From the NCBI GenBank assembly GCA_025149125.1, contig CP102272.1:5394001-5458000 (forward strand): a stretch of 64,000 nucleotides of DNA, read 5' to 3'. How positions within the stretch are numbered: the first letter of the stretch is position 1; the number at the start of each line of letters is the position of its first letter. Positions 42,689 to 50,522 of the stretch are shown here, piece after piece. The stretch is from [Clostridium] asparagiforme DSM 15981. Its GTDB lineage: Bacteria > Bacillota > Clostridia > Lachnospirales > Lachnospiraceae. The notes below the pieces were generated by a model. That model did not search any database and was not told the origin of the DNA. It saw only the letters and a list, made by a program, of their open reading frames with translations. Position numbers and translations under genes: made by a program.

Positions 42689-43823
42689 ATTCCTGAGACC
42701 CTTCCATACCGGCTAGCTTCCTCATCTTATAGTCGGCATAGCGGTGTTCCTCGATGGCGTCGCGAATCTCTTCCATCATTGTATTATAAAAATACAAATT
42801 ATGCAAGGTGCATAATCGCATTCCAAGCATTTCTTTTGCCTTGAGCAGATGGCGGATATACGCCCTGCTGTAGGATCTGCAGGCCGGGCAGCCGCACCCC
42901 TCCTCGATGGGGCGGGCATCCAGCTCGTATTTCCGGTTGAACAGATTGAGCTTTCCATGGTTGGTGTACACATGGCCGTGCCGTCCGTTCCGGGACGGGT
43001 AAACGCAGTCGAAGAAGTCCACGCCGCGATCCACCGCCTCCAGGATATTGGCGGGAGTTCCCACGCCCATGAGGTACACCGGCTTTTCCTCCGGCAGATG
43101 GGGCACGGTTACGTCCAGCACGTGGTACATTTCCTCGTGGCTCTCGCCCACCGCCAGGCCGCCCACCGCGTAGCCGTCCAGGTCCATTTCCCGGATCACG
43201 TCCGCGTGCCAGGTGCGGATGCTGTCCACCACACCGCCCTGGTTGATGCCAAAGAGCAGCTGTTCCCGGTTGATGGTGTCCGGCAGAGCGTTGAGCCGGT
43301 CCATCTCCTCCTTGCAGCGGGCAAGCCACCGGGTGGTCCGCTCCACGGAATTGCGGATGTACTGCTCGTCCGCGTGGCTGGGCGGGCATTCGTCAAAGGC
43401 CATGGCAATGGTGGAACCCAGGTTGGACTGAATCTGCATACTCTCCTCCGGCCCCATGAAAATCTTGCGGCCGTCGATATGGGAGTTAAAATAAACCCCC
43501 TCCTCCTTAATCTTTCTCAAACTGGTCAGGGAAAACACCTGAAAGCCCCCGGAGTCCGTCAGGATAGGCCTGTCCCAATTCATGAACCTGTGCAGGCCGC
43601 CGAACTCCCGGATCAGTTTGTCGCCGGTGCGCACATGCAGATGGTAGGTATTGGAAAGCTCCACCTGGGTGCCGATCTGGCGCAGGTCGTCGGTGGAAAC
43701 CGCGCCCTTGATGGCGCCCACCGTCCCCACGTTCATGAACACCGGGGTCTGGATGGTGCCGTGGACGGTTTTCATCTCCGCCCGCTTGGCCCGGCCGTCC
43801 TTTGTTATCACTTTATATTCCAT
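42687..43823 (-). CDS. tgt: Queuine/preQ1 tRNA-guanine transglycosylase
   Basis: Exchanges guanine-34 for preQ1 in tRNAs with GUN anticodons. The start at 43823 (MEYKVITKDGRAKRAEMKTV) gives 378 residues, normal for bacterial Tgt. Substrate-binding DSGGFQVFSL, nucleophile region FDCVYPSRNGRHGHVYT and the zinc site CGCPACRSYSRAYIRHL with a later His are all visible. It begins 5 nt after the radical-SAM gene. Its stop codon lies in the last repeat unit of the tandem array. Confidence 0.96.
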   Translation of the reverse strand: MEYKVITKDGRAKRAEMKTVHGTIQTPVFMNVGTVGAIKGAVSTDDLRQIGTQVELSNTYHLHVRTGDKLIREFGGLHRFMNWDRPILTDSGGFQVFSLTSLRKIKEEGVYFNSHIDGRKIFMGPEESMQIQSNLGSTIAMAFDECPPSHADEQYIRNSVERTTRWLARCKEEMDRLNALPDTINREQLLFGINQGGVVDSIRTWHADVIREMDLDGYAVGGLAVGESHEEMYHVLDVTVPHLPEEKPVYLMGVGTPANILEAVDRGVDFFDCVYPSRNGRHGHVYTNHGKLNLFNRKYELDARPIEEGCGCPACRSYSRAYIRHLLKAKEMLGMRLCTLHNLYFYNTMMEEIRDAIEEHRYADYKMRKLAGMEGSQE

Positions 43824-43828
43824 AGATC

Positions 43829-45229
43829 TCACGCCTCGTCGTCCGCCAGGGCGGCCTTGATCATGATGGCGCACTCGATCCGCTTCTTCTGCATCTCGCA
43901 GCCGATCTCGTAAGCGCCGGTGATTGAATCGCTGAAATTGTAAGCGTTCGCCGCGCAGCCGCCGCTGCAATAGAAGCGGGCGAAACAGTCCTTACATTTG
44001 TCCTTTGCGTACACATTGCACATCTTGAACTCGTCCCGGATCTCCGTGTTCACAACGCCCGTGTCCACATTTCCCAGCAGGAACTTTTCATTTCCCACAA
44101 ACTGGTGGCAGGGGTATAAATCGCCCCAGGGCGTCACGGCCAGGTACTCGGTGCCGGAGCCGCAGCCCGCCAGACGCTTGGCCACACAGGGACCGGCATT
44201 CAGATCCAGCATAAAATGGAAGAAATTAAACCCTCTCCCCTCTTTCTTGCGCTTGATGTACTCCAATGCCAGCTTGTCATATTCTTCCAGAATCTGGGGA
44301 ATATCCTCCTCACGGATGGCGTAATCCTCCTCCGGCGGAGCCACCACCGGCTCCATGGACATCTGCTTGAAGCCCAGGTCCGCGTAGTGCAGCACATCCG
44401 CCGCGAAATCCAGATTGTGGCGGGTGAAGGTCCCGCGCACATAATAATTGTTCTGATCTCTCAGCTCGGCGAACTTCTGGAACTTGGGCACGATCAGCTC
44501 ATAGCTGCCCTTGCCGTTGCGGAAGGGGCGCATCTTGTCGTTGACCTCCGGACGTCCGTCCAGGCTCAGCACCACATTGCTCATCTCCCGGTTGCAGAAC
44601 TCCATCACCTCGTCGTTCAGCAGCACGCCGTTGGTGGTCAGGGTGAAACGGAACTTCTTGTGGAACTCCGCCTCCTTAGAGCGCCCGTACTCCACCAGGC
44701 GCTTCACCACATCCCAGTTCATTAACGGCTCGCCCCCGAAGAAGTCCACCTCCAGATGCTCCCTGCTGCCCGAATTGGCGATCAGGAAATCCAGGGCCTT
44801 TTTGCCCACCTCGTAGCTCATCAGAGCCCGCCGCCCGTGGTACTCCCCTTCCTCCGCAAAGCAATACTTGCAGGCCAGGTTGCAGTCGTGGGCGATATGC
44901 AGGCACAGCGCCTTGACCACAGTCTTACGCCGCTTAAAATCCATTACGAAGTCCTTATAAATATCCCTGGTCAAAAGCTGTTCCAGATCGATCAGCTCCT
45001 GAATATCCTCCAGGGCCTCCTCCACATCGTCCAGGGGATAACGCCCGGCCAGCCGGCTTCTCACCTCGACCTTGACCTCATCCGCCAGCTTCTCCGGCTG
45101 ATCCAGCTCCGGCACCAGCTCGGAAACCACCTCCACCGCGTCGTAGACCACCGGGTCCACCACATGCACGGAACCGCTGTTCACATCCAGCACGATATGA
45201 TAACCATTATTCAAAAATTGATGAATCAC
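43829..45229 (-). CDS. scfB: Radical-SAM SCIFF peptide maturase
   Basis: Installs thioether cross-links in the SCIFF peptide encoded just upstream. From GTG at 45229 (MIHQFLNNGYHIVLDVNSGS) the protein has 466 residues. An N-terminal peptide-recognition domain (about 1-90) is followed by the radical-SAM site CNLACKYC (Cx3Cx2C), FFGGEPLMN, and a C-terminal SPASM region with Cys-rich CNVYAKDKCKDCFARFYCSG GCAANAY for auxiliary clusters. A weaker TTG at 45337 would add 36 unlikely residues. The family assignment rests on this architecture and on the adjacent peptide. Confidence 0.93.
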   Translation of the reverse strand: MIHQFLNNGYHIVLDVNSGSVHVVDPVVYDAVEVVSELVPELDQPEKLADEVKVEVRSRLAGRYPLDDVEEALEDIQELIDLEQLLTRDIYKDFVMDFKRRKTVVKALCLHIAHDCNLACKYCFAEEGEYHGRRALMSYEVGKKALDFLIANSGSREHLEVDFFGGEPLMNWDVVKRLVEYGRSKEAEFHKKFRFTLTTNGVLLNDEVMEFCNREMSNVVLSLDGRPEVNDKMRPFRNGKGSYELIVPKFQKFAELRDQNNYYVRGTFTRHNLDFAADVLHYADLGFKQMSMEPVVAPPEEDYAIREEDIPQILEEYDKLALEYIKRKKEGRGFNFFHFMLDLNAGPCVAKRLAGCGSGTEYLAVTPWGDLYPCHQFVGNEKFLLGNVDTGVVNTEIRDEFKMCNVYAKDKCKDCFARFYCSGGCAANAYNFSDSITGAYEIGCEMQKKRIECAIMIKAALADDEA

Positions 45230-45353
45230 AAATACACTCTCTCTTTCCGAAGCGTTCCGACAACGCTCACACACATGAGAAAACCCCCATAATCCGGCGG
45301 ACCACAGGGGCTTTGACCAATCAAAATCCTGTACCAATCACATTCAGTACATG
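45230..45353 (-). promoter_or_regulatory. Structured gap between SCIFF and maturase genes
   Basis: This 124-nt stretch can form aaagcccc/gggggtttt around an 18-nt loop (about 45287-45320), followed by a U-rich run, a weak terminator-like structure, then gcgtt/aacgc. It could make the maturase less abundant than its peptide substrate. Confidence 0.4.
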
Positions 45354-45500
45354 TTAGCGGTTTGCATTCTCGCAGCTCTGGTTGCCTACGGTGCAAGAGG
45401 TCTTGCATGCGGACTGGCAGGAAGTCTGGCACTCGCCACATCCGCCCTTCTTCATGGTATCCTTCAGGGTATTGGCATTTAAAGTTTTAACGCGCTTCAT
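45354..45500 (-). CDS. scfA: SCIFF ribosomal peptide precursor (six Cys in forty-five residues)
   Basis: A 48-residue RiPP precursor. The start at 45500 (MKRVKTLNANTLKDTMKKGG) has a strong SD aggaggt. Six Cys follow at 21, 24, 28, 32, 36 and 43 in CGECQTSCQSACKTSC plus CTVGNQSC spacing, matching the SCIFF family. The N-terminal KRVKTLNA is the conserved leader. SCIFF is nearly universal in clostridia and its function is unknown. Own promoter at 45543-45571. Confidence 0.95.
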   Translation of the reverse strand: MKRVKTLNANTLKDTMKKGGCGECQTSCQSACKTSCTVGNQSCENANR

Positions 45501-45542
45501 AGCGACACCTCCTCTTTTCACTCCAAAATATAATTCCATGAA

Positions 45543-45571
45543 ATTATAACACAGGATCGCGGCCCATGCAA
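45543..45571 (-). promoter_or_regulatory. Promoter of the SCIFF operon
   Basis: On the minus strand TTGCAT (45566-45571), 17-nt spacer, TATAAT (45543-45548), identical in form to the ribosomal promoters at 18291 and 31531, which suggests strong expression. Confidence 0.85.
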
Positions 45572-45643
45572 CGGGAAATTGCGAATATCCCGCAATCCCG
45601 GGGAATATATTGGACCATAAGAACTGTAAAAGGAGAAAAATAA

Positions 45644-46003
45644 ATGGAAAACGGAATTGCCAAACCCATGCTTCGCTCCCTGCTGGTCTCCTACGTGCTC
45701 AGCGGCATCCTCCTGGCCGTGCTGGCCTTCGCCCTCTACCAGCTGCGCCTGAAAGAGGGACAGGTAAACATCATGGTCTACGCGATCTACTTCATCACCT
45801 GCCTCCTTGGCGGCCTCACCGCCGGCAAAGGCATCCGCCAGCGCCGCTTCTTCTGGGGCCTCCTGTCCGGCCTGCTCTACTTCCTGGTCCTCTTCGCCGT
45901 ATCCTGGCTCATGAACCGCGGCTCCGCCATCGACATCCACCGCTCCCTCACCGTCATGGCCCTCTGCGCCGCCGGCGGCACCCTGGGCGGCATGCTAAGC
46001 TAA
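45644..46003 (+). CDS. TIGR04086-type four-helix membrane protein
   Basis: A 119-residue integral membrane protein with about four helices (SLLVSYVLSGILLAVLAFAL, IMVYAIYFITCLLGGLTAG, FFWGLLSGLLYFLVLFAVSW, VMALCAAGGTLGGML). SD aaaggag precedes the ATG. The pattern GGLTAGKGIRQRRFFWGLLS matches the TIGR04086 family as I remember it, which is typically found beside SCIFF, tgt and yajC. Function unknown. It is divergent from the SCIFF gene. Confidence 0.82.
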   Translation: MENGIAKPMLRSLLVSYVLSGILLAVLAFALYQLRLKEGQVNIMVYAIYFITCLLGGLTAGKGIRQRRFFWGLLSGLLYFLVLFAVSWLMNRGSAIDIHRSLTVMALCAAGGTLGGMLS

Positions 46004-46083
46004 CCCCAAACACACTGCAACTCCCGTCTCCACACAAAATACCGCTCTCCCTCAAAAAAACCATCGTGCATCCCCCCTCATCT

Positions 46084-46358
46084 CTCCCGCCCGGTCCCCA
46101 GCGCCGGAGCGGGGTGCAAACGGATGAGTGTGCAGGGGGATTGGAAAACGAAGCGCAGGGGCTTAAGTCCGGGGAGGGAGAAAAGCAGGGAGAAATCGTG
46201 TTCTCCAAAACACGATTTCAGGCGACCTGAGCGGAGAAAGCCTTCAGGATTTCTCCGCGAATAGAGCCGGTGCCCTGCTTTTCTCCCTCCCCGGGCTTTA
46301 GCCCCTGCGCTTCGTTTTCCACCCCTGCGCGCTCATCCGTTTGCGCCCCGTTCCGGCG
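46084..46358 (+). repeat. Long inverted-repeat element A2 (possible structured RNA)
   Basis: In the 427-bp gap 46004-46430, arms 46102-46190 and 46272-46358 pair along about 86 positions with one 3-nt bulge and only six substitutions. Five of these are transitions that give G-U wobbles in a plus-strand RNA. The apical 81 nt hold two further hairpins: gaaatcgtgtt/aacacgatttc (about 46192-46219) and gcggagaaa/tttctccgc (about 46231-46258). The left flank ctcccgcccggtcccc (46084-46099) is identical to that of element A1. No gene here. It could be the 3' UTR of the membrane-protein gene or a mobile repeat. Confidence 0.8.
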
Positions 46359-46430
46359 CGTACCCCCGCGTCCCCCCGCGCACTCAAAAAAAGAGCCCCC
46401 AAGCCACCGCCCAGGAACTCCGTATCCTCC

Positions 46431-46895
46431 TTATTCCCCCCTCAAACTCTTCACCACCTGCGCCCCCGCAATCATCATCGCTCCCAGGAAAATAAACATA
46501 TCCCCGAGATTAAACACCACCTTCTTCAGTCCCTTCCACTGCACACTAAAATAATCCACCACATATCCTCTAAAAATCCGGTCATACAGATTACTCAGCG
46601 CTCCCCCAATGGTCACCGCCAGCCCAATCCGTTCCACCGCCGAATCCTTCCGTTCCATCAGCGCCACCAGTCCCCCCACCAGCGCGGACACTACCATCAG
46701 CGGAATCCCCTTCACAAGCTCCGGCTTCTGCTTAAGCACCCCAAACGGGAAACCGCTGTTATGATTCTTATACAGCCTGATCCACCCCTTCGCGCAGGGC
46801 AGATCCCGAGGAAACGTCTCATCCTCCTGATCCTCAATCACCTGTTTAATCCCCAAATCCAGAGCCGTCAATCCTCCAATCAGCCAACCGTACAT
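46431..46895 (-). CDS. Signal peptidase II (LspA)-like membrane protein
   Basis: A 154-residue multi-pass membrane protein starting at 46895 (MYGWLIGGLTALDLGIKQVI; SD aaggagg). Both catalytic Asp motifs are present: GGALSNLYDRIFRGYVVDYF and FNLGDMFIFLGAM (usual form NLADxFI). LspA removes the signal peptides of lipoproteins after diacylglyceryl attachment. The N-terminal half is more diverged than usual (NHNSGFPFGVL in place of the usual NxGaaFG motif), so it may be a secondary LspA paralog. Confidence 0.82.
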   Translation of the reverse strand: MYGWLIGGLTALDLGIKQVIEDQEDETFPRDLPCAKGWIRLYKNHNSGFPFGVLKQKPELVKGIPLMVVSALVGGLVALMERKDSAVERIGLAVTIGGALSNLYDRIFRGYVVDYFSVQWKGLKKVVFNLGDMFIFLGAMMIAGAQVVKSLRGE

Positions 46896-47097
46896 CGCTC
46901 CGCCTCCTTTTCCCATTCAAATCCAACCTATATTTTCGTAACTGTCCGGACTCCCCACAATCACCAACAAAAATCCGCACCTTAGCCTGCCCGAAAACTT
47001 CACCCTTTTCCTCAAATCCCCAGGCTCGCAAAACCGCTACCATTATTTTACTATGTTCTCCACCCACCGTCCAGTGAAACGTTTCTAAAATTTCGCA

Positions 47098-47103
47098 TAT
47101 AAT
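47098..47103 (+). promoter_or_regulatory. Possible -10 element before the S8 peptidase gene
   Basis: TATAAT at 47098-47103, about 30 nt before the start. No good sigma-A -35 is present. The region also reads CATATAATA with AC about 16 nt upstream, which resembles a sigma-K site, and contains the 10-bp palindrome gaaacgtttc (47076-47085). Which factor uses it is unclear. Confidence 0.35.
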
Positions 47104-47133
47104 AGTAGAAACGCCCGGACTGCGAGGCAATTT

Positions 47134-48888
47134 ATGGCACTCTGTCCCTTTAACCCGGCTTCCGAGGACTACGCGGATTTCATCTATAACTACAGCAGCC
47201 AGAATGTGCTCTCCCCCACCGGCCCTCTGCTCTCCGGGGCCTGCACGGAATTCGTCACGCAAAACTATGCGATCTTTTACGTCCCTCTAAACAGCATCCT
47301 TCCCCTTTCTCTGGAGAAGTATGCTTACTACAGTATCCCTAATCTGTTCACCCCCCTGGACACTTCCAGCATGGATGCCTCCGGCATCCTCTCCACCTTC
47401 AACACACCGGCCCTGGCAAACAAGGGCGCGGGCACCATGATCGGCTTTCTGGATACCGGCATCGACTACACCAACCGTCTGTTCCGCAACCCCAACGGCA
47501 CCACCCGGATACTGGGAATCTGGGATCAGACCCTGCCGGAGGACACGAATGAGCTTCCCCCCGGCGTGCCGGATTATTTTCCCATGAGCGGAGCGTCCTA
47601 CGGCACCGAATTCACCGAAGAACAGATCAATGAAGCACTGGCCTCCGACGATCCGCTTTCCCTGGTTCCCTCCCGGGATACCAACGGCCACGGCACCTTT
47701 ATCGCGGGGATCGCTGCCGGGGGGACGCTGCCGGACGACTCCTTCACCGGAGCGGCCCCGGAGTGCAGCCTGGTGGTGGTCAAACTGAAGCAGGCCAAGC
47801 GCTACCTCCGGGATTACTATCTGATCCGGGAAGGCGCCACCGCATTTCAGGAAAACGACATCATGATGGGCATTAAATACCTGCGGGTCATGGCGCACCG
47901 CTACCGCATGCCTCTGGTCATCCTCATCGCCCTGGGCTCCAACATGGGAAGCCACGAGGGGCTCTCGCCCTTAAGCACCTCAATCCAGGACGTAACCCGC
48001 TTCCTGGGTTTTTCCGCCGTGATTGCCGCGGGAAATGAGACCGGCCTGTCCCATCACTTCGAGGGCATTATCCCCTCCGACGAGCCTTACCAGGATGTGG
48101 AAATCCGTGTGGGGGAGGAGGAATCCCGCCGTGGATTCGTGCTGGAGCTGTGGGCCACCAACTCGGACACCTACTCCGTGGGCTTCGTCTCCCCCACCGG
48201 CGAGGCCATCAGCCGGATCCCCATCATTTCCGGCAATGAAACCCGCATCCCCTTTCTGCTGGAGGATACGGTGATCACCGTCAATTACCAGCTGATCGAG
48301 GCCCTCACCGGCCGTCAGCTGATCTTCATGCGGTTCGAAGAACCCACTGTGGGCATCTGGCGCATCCGGGTCTACAACTCCCAGTTTTTCACCGGAAGCT
48401 ATCACATGTGGCTGCCCGTGGAGAGCTTCATCTCCGACCAGACGGTGTTTCTCAATCCCAGCCCCAACAACACCATCACGCTGCCCGGAAACTCTCCGTC
48501 GCCCCTGACCATTGGAGCCTACAACCATCTCAACAACAGCATCTACATCCACTCCAGCCGCGGTTACACCCTTTCCAACGTGATCAAGCCGGACCTGGCG
48601 GCTCCCGGCGTGGATGTGTACGGCCCCGCCCTCACCGGCCCCCCGGGCACCGTGCCCATGACGCGCCGCACCGGCACCTCCGTGGCCGCCGCCCACGCCG
48701 CCGGAGCGGTGGCCAACCTGATGAGCTGGGGGTTTGTGGAGGGAAACGACCGCTCCATGAGCGAGGCGGCCATACGCTCCTACCTGGTCCGGGGAGCAAA
48801 ACGAAATCCAGCGCTGTCCTACCCCAACCGCGAGTGGGGGTATGGCGCGCTGGATCTGTTCCAGACATTTCTTCATCTGCGGGAATAA
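47134..48888 (+). CDS. S8 subtilase of the CspABC-like clostridial group
   Basis: A 584-residue subtilase without a signal peptide. Residues 1-95 form a possible prodomain (FIYNYSSQNVLSPTG, NYAIFYVPLNSILPL). The triad is complete: Asp107 (GFLDTGIDYT), His186 (NGHGTFIAG), Ser516 (GTSVAAAHAAG), with oxyanion Asn301 (AAGNETG). A large insert (about 315-470) matches the jelly-roll domain of Csp proteases that process spore germination enzymes. A role in germination or other processing inside the cell is plausible from the family, not shown. Start follows gagg. Monocistronic, convergent with the ClpX gene. Confidence 0.87.
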   Translation: MALCPFNPASEDYADFIYNYSSQNVLSPTGPLLSGACTEFVTQNYAIFYVPLNSILPLSLEKYAYYSIPNLFTPLDTSSMDASGILSTFNTPALANKGAGTMIGFLDTGIDYTNRLFRNPNGTTRILGIWDQTLPEDTNELPPGVPDYFPMSGASYGTEFTEEQINEALASDDPLSLVPSRDTNGHGTFIAGIAAGGTLPDDSFTGAAPECSLVVVKLKQAKRYLRDYYLIREGATAFQENDIMMGIKYLRVMAHRYRMPLVILIALGSNMGSHEGLSPLSTSIQDVTRFLGFSAVIAAGNETGLSHHFEGIIPSDEPYQDVEIRVGEEESRRGFVLELWATNSDTYSVGFVSPTGEAISRIPIISGNETRIPFLLEDTVITVNYQLIEALTGRQLIFMRFEEPTVGIWRIRVYNSQFFTGSYHMWLPVESFISDQTVFLNPSPNNTITLPGNSPSPLTIGAYNHLNNSIYIHSSRGYTLSNVIKPDLAAPGVDVYGPALTGPPGTVPMTRRTGTSVAAAHAAGAVANLMSWGFVEGNDRSMSEAAIRSYLVRGAKRNPALSYPNREWGYGALDLFQTFLHLRE

Positions 48889-48910
48889 ATCTGCGGAAAA
48901 AAATCACAGA

Positions 48911-48966
48911 TACAAACGTACGGGTACAAACTTACGAATATAAACGTTCGAATATAAACGTTCGAG
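48911..48966. repeat. Four tandem 14-bp repeats
   Basis: tacaaacgtacggg, tacaaacttacgaa, tataaacgttcgaa and tataaacgttcgag run consecutively between the convergent S8 peptidase and ClpX genes. They contain palindromic cores (acgt, cgttcg). Confidence 0.8.
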
Positions 48967-48982
48967 TGTCAACAGGGCAATG

Positions 48983-50416
48983 TCAGCCGCGCATCCGGAT
49001 CAACGGCCCGCCGCTCTTCTCCAGGTACGGACGGGTGACCACCACGGAGCCGATGTTGGAATCCTTGGGGATCTCATACATGATATCCAGCATGAACTCC
49101 TCCAGAATGGCCCGCAGCGCTCTGGCGCCCGTGCCGCGCTTGATGGCCTCCCCGGCGATCCAGTCCAGGGCGTCGTCCTCAAATACCAGCCGGACCTCGT
49201 CCATAGCCAGCAGCTTCTCGTACTGCTTGGTGATGGCGTTCTTCGGCTCTCTGAGGATACGCACCATCATATCCCGGTCCAGCCCCTGAAGGGTCACCGT
49301 CATGGGCAGGCGTCCCAGGAACTCCGGGATCATGCCAAAGGTCCGCAGATCCTCGTTGGTCACGTAGCTAAGCAGGTTGGGATCCTTGTCAAAGGTGTCC
49401 CGCAGCACCGCGCCGAAGCCCATGGAGGACTTTTTGGTCAGCCGCTCCTTGATGATCTCCTCCAGGTCGGGGAACGCGCCGCCGCAGATAAACAGGATAT
49501 TATCCGTATTCACCGTGGCCATGGGCGTCATGGCGTTCTTCTGGTTGGACCCCACCGGCACCTCCACCGTGCTGCCTTCCAGCAGCTTGAGCAGCTCCTG
49601 CTGCACGGATTCGCCGCTGACGTCCCGGGTGTTGGTCTGCTTCTTCTTGGCGATCTTGTCGATCTCGTCGATGAAAATGATGCCTTTTTCAGCGCGCGCC
49701 ACATCGTTGTCCGCAGCGGCCAGCAGCTTGCTGACCACGCTCTCGATATCGTCTCCGATATACCCCGCCTCCGTCAGGGAGGTGGCGTCTGCGATGGCCA
49801 GGGGCACGTCCAGCAGCCGGGCCAGGGTTTTCACCAGGTACGTCTTGCCGCTGCCCGTGGGGCCGATCATCAGAATGTTGGATTTCTCAATGGTCACTTC
49901 CTCGTCCGGCCCGGAGACGGTCTCCTCCTCGGGCTTCCCGCCCAGGAACGCGCGCTTGTAGTGGTTGTAAACGGCCACGGAGACCACCTTCTTGGCCTTC
50001 TCCTGGCCCACCACGTACTCGTCCAGCCGGGCCTTGATCTGGTGCGGCGCCGGGATATCCTTCATGGACAGCGCCGGCTGTTTGTCCGCTTTCTTGCGGA
50101 TCTTCTGCTTCTTGGGTATCTCCATACCGGGCTGGTTTAAATTCATCTCGTTGAGATTCATATTCATATATGGCATCCCGGGCAGCTTGGAAAGGTCCAT
50201 TCCGCTCTTGGTCACCGTGTCAAATGCCTTCTGCATGCAGTCGTGGCAGAGATTCATGCCCCCGGGCATGGAGATCATGGTTCCCGCTTTGCTCTCCGGC
50301 CTGCGGCATATGTAACACACCTTCTCATATTGATCGTCATCCCGCGCCTGGTCCTTGTCCTCCGGACCGGCGGGATTTTCCTTTATCTCATCCTGGTTCT
50401 TATCGCTCTCTCCCAA
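48983..50416 (-). CDS. ClpX-like AAA+ unfoldase, divergent paralog
   Basis: A 477-residue AAA+ protein. The N-terminal zinc-binding domain has CYICRR (Cys34, Cys37) and CHDC. A Met/Asn-rich linker (about 83-110: MPYMNMNLNEMNLNQPGME) follows. Walker A GPTGSGKTYL, pore loop GYIGDDIES, Walker B IIFIDEID and sensor regions are present. Two differences from canonical ClpX: the RKH loop is missing (GSNQKNAMTP in its place) and the ClpP-docking IGF loop reads MGF. No clpP, tig or lon is adjacent. The start is TTG at 50416 with SD aggagaa. It may be a second ClpX with other substrates or partners. Confidence 0.88.
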   Translation of the reverse strand: MGESDKNQDEIKENPAGPEDKDQARDDDQYEKVCYICRRPESKAGTMISMPGGMNLCHDCMQKAFDTVTKSGMDLSKLPGMPYMNMNLNEMNLNQPGMEIPKKQKIRKKADKQPALSMKDIPAPHQIKARLDEYVVGQEKAKKVVSVAVYNHYKRAFLGGKPEEETVSGPDEEVTIEKSNILMIGPTGSGKTYLVKTLARLLDVPLAIADATSLTEAGYIGDDIESVVSKLLAAADNDVARAEKGIIFIDEIDKIAKKKQTNTRDVSGESVQQELLKLLEGSTVEVPVGSNQKNAMTPMATVNTDNILFICGGAFPDLEEIIKERLTKKSSMGFGAVLRDTFDKDPNLLSYVTNEDLRTFGMIPEFLGRLPMTVTLQGLDRDMMVRILREPKNAITKQYEKLLAMDEVRLVFEDDALDWIAGEAIKRGTGARALRAILEEFMLDIMYEIPKDSNIGSVVVTRPYLEKSGGPLIRMRG

Positions 50417-50475
50417 AGTATTTCTCCTCTCTGCTTCTCAAAAATAGAGTCTCCGTTCCTCTTAGTATATAACAA

Positions 50476-50503
50476 AATGCCTCCCCTAACAAGAGGAAGC
50501 ATT
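50476..50503 (-). terminator. Intrinsic terminator of the HtrA gene
   Basis: Minus strand aatgcttcctc-ttgtta-ggggaggcatt followed by ttgttat, just after the HtrA stop at 50523 and before the ClpX start. Confidence 0.65.
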
Positions 50504-50522
50504 TTCAATAAATGGAACGGTC

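Noticed and set aside
42447..42716. Plus-strand open frame with 13-residue repeats (CNGPPLFGRAIAG type)
   Set aside because: It is the translation of the 39-bp hairpin array, which is a multiple of three; it has no SD or promoter and overlaps the tgt end on the other strand.
43824..43970. Longer tgt start at 43970
   Set aside because: The added 49 residues are Arg-rich, overlap the radical-SAM gene and are absent from the family; the Met at 43823 fits.
46021..46985. Plus-strand frames across 46.0-47.0 kb
   Set aside because: They cross element A2 and the antisense strand of the LspA-like gene and are low-complexity.
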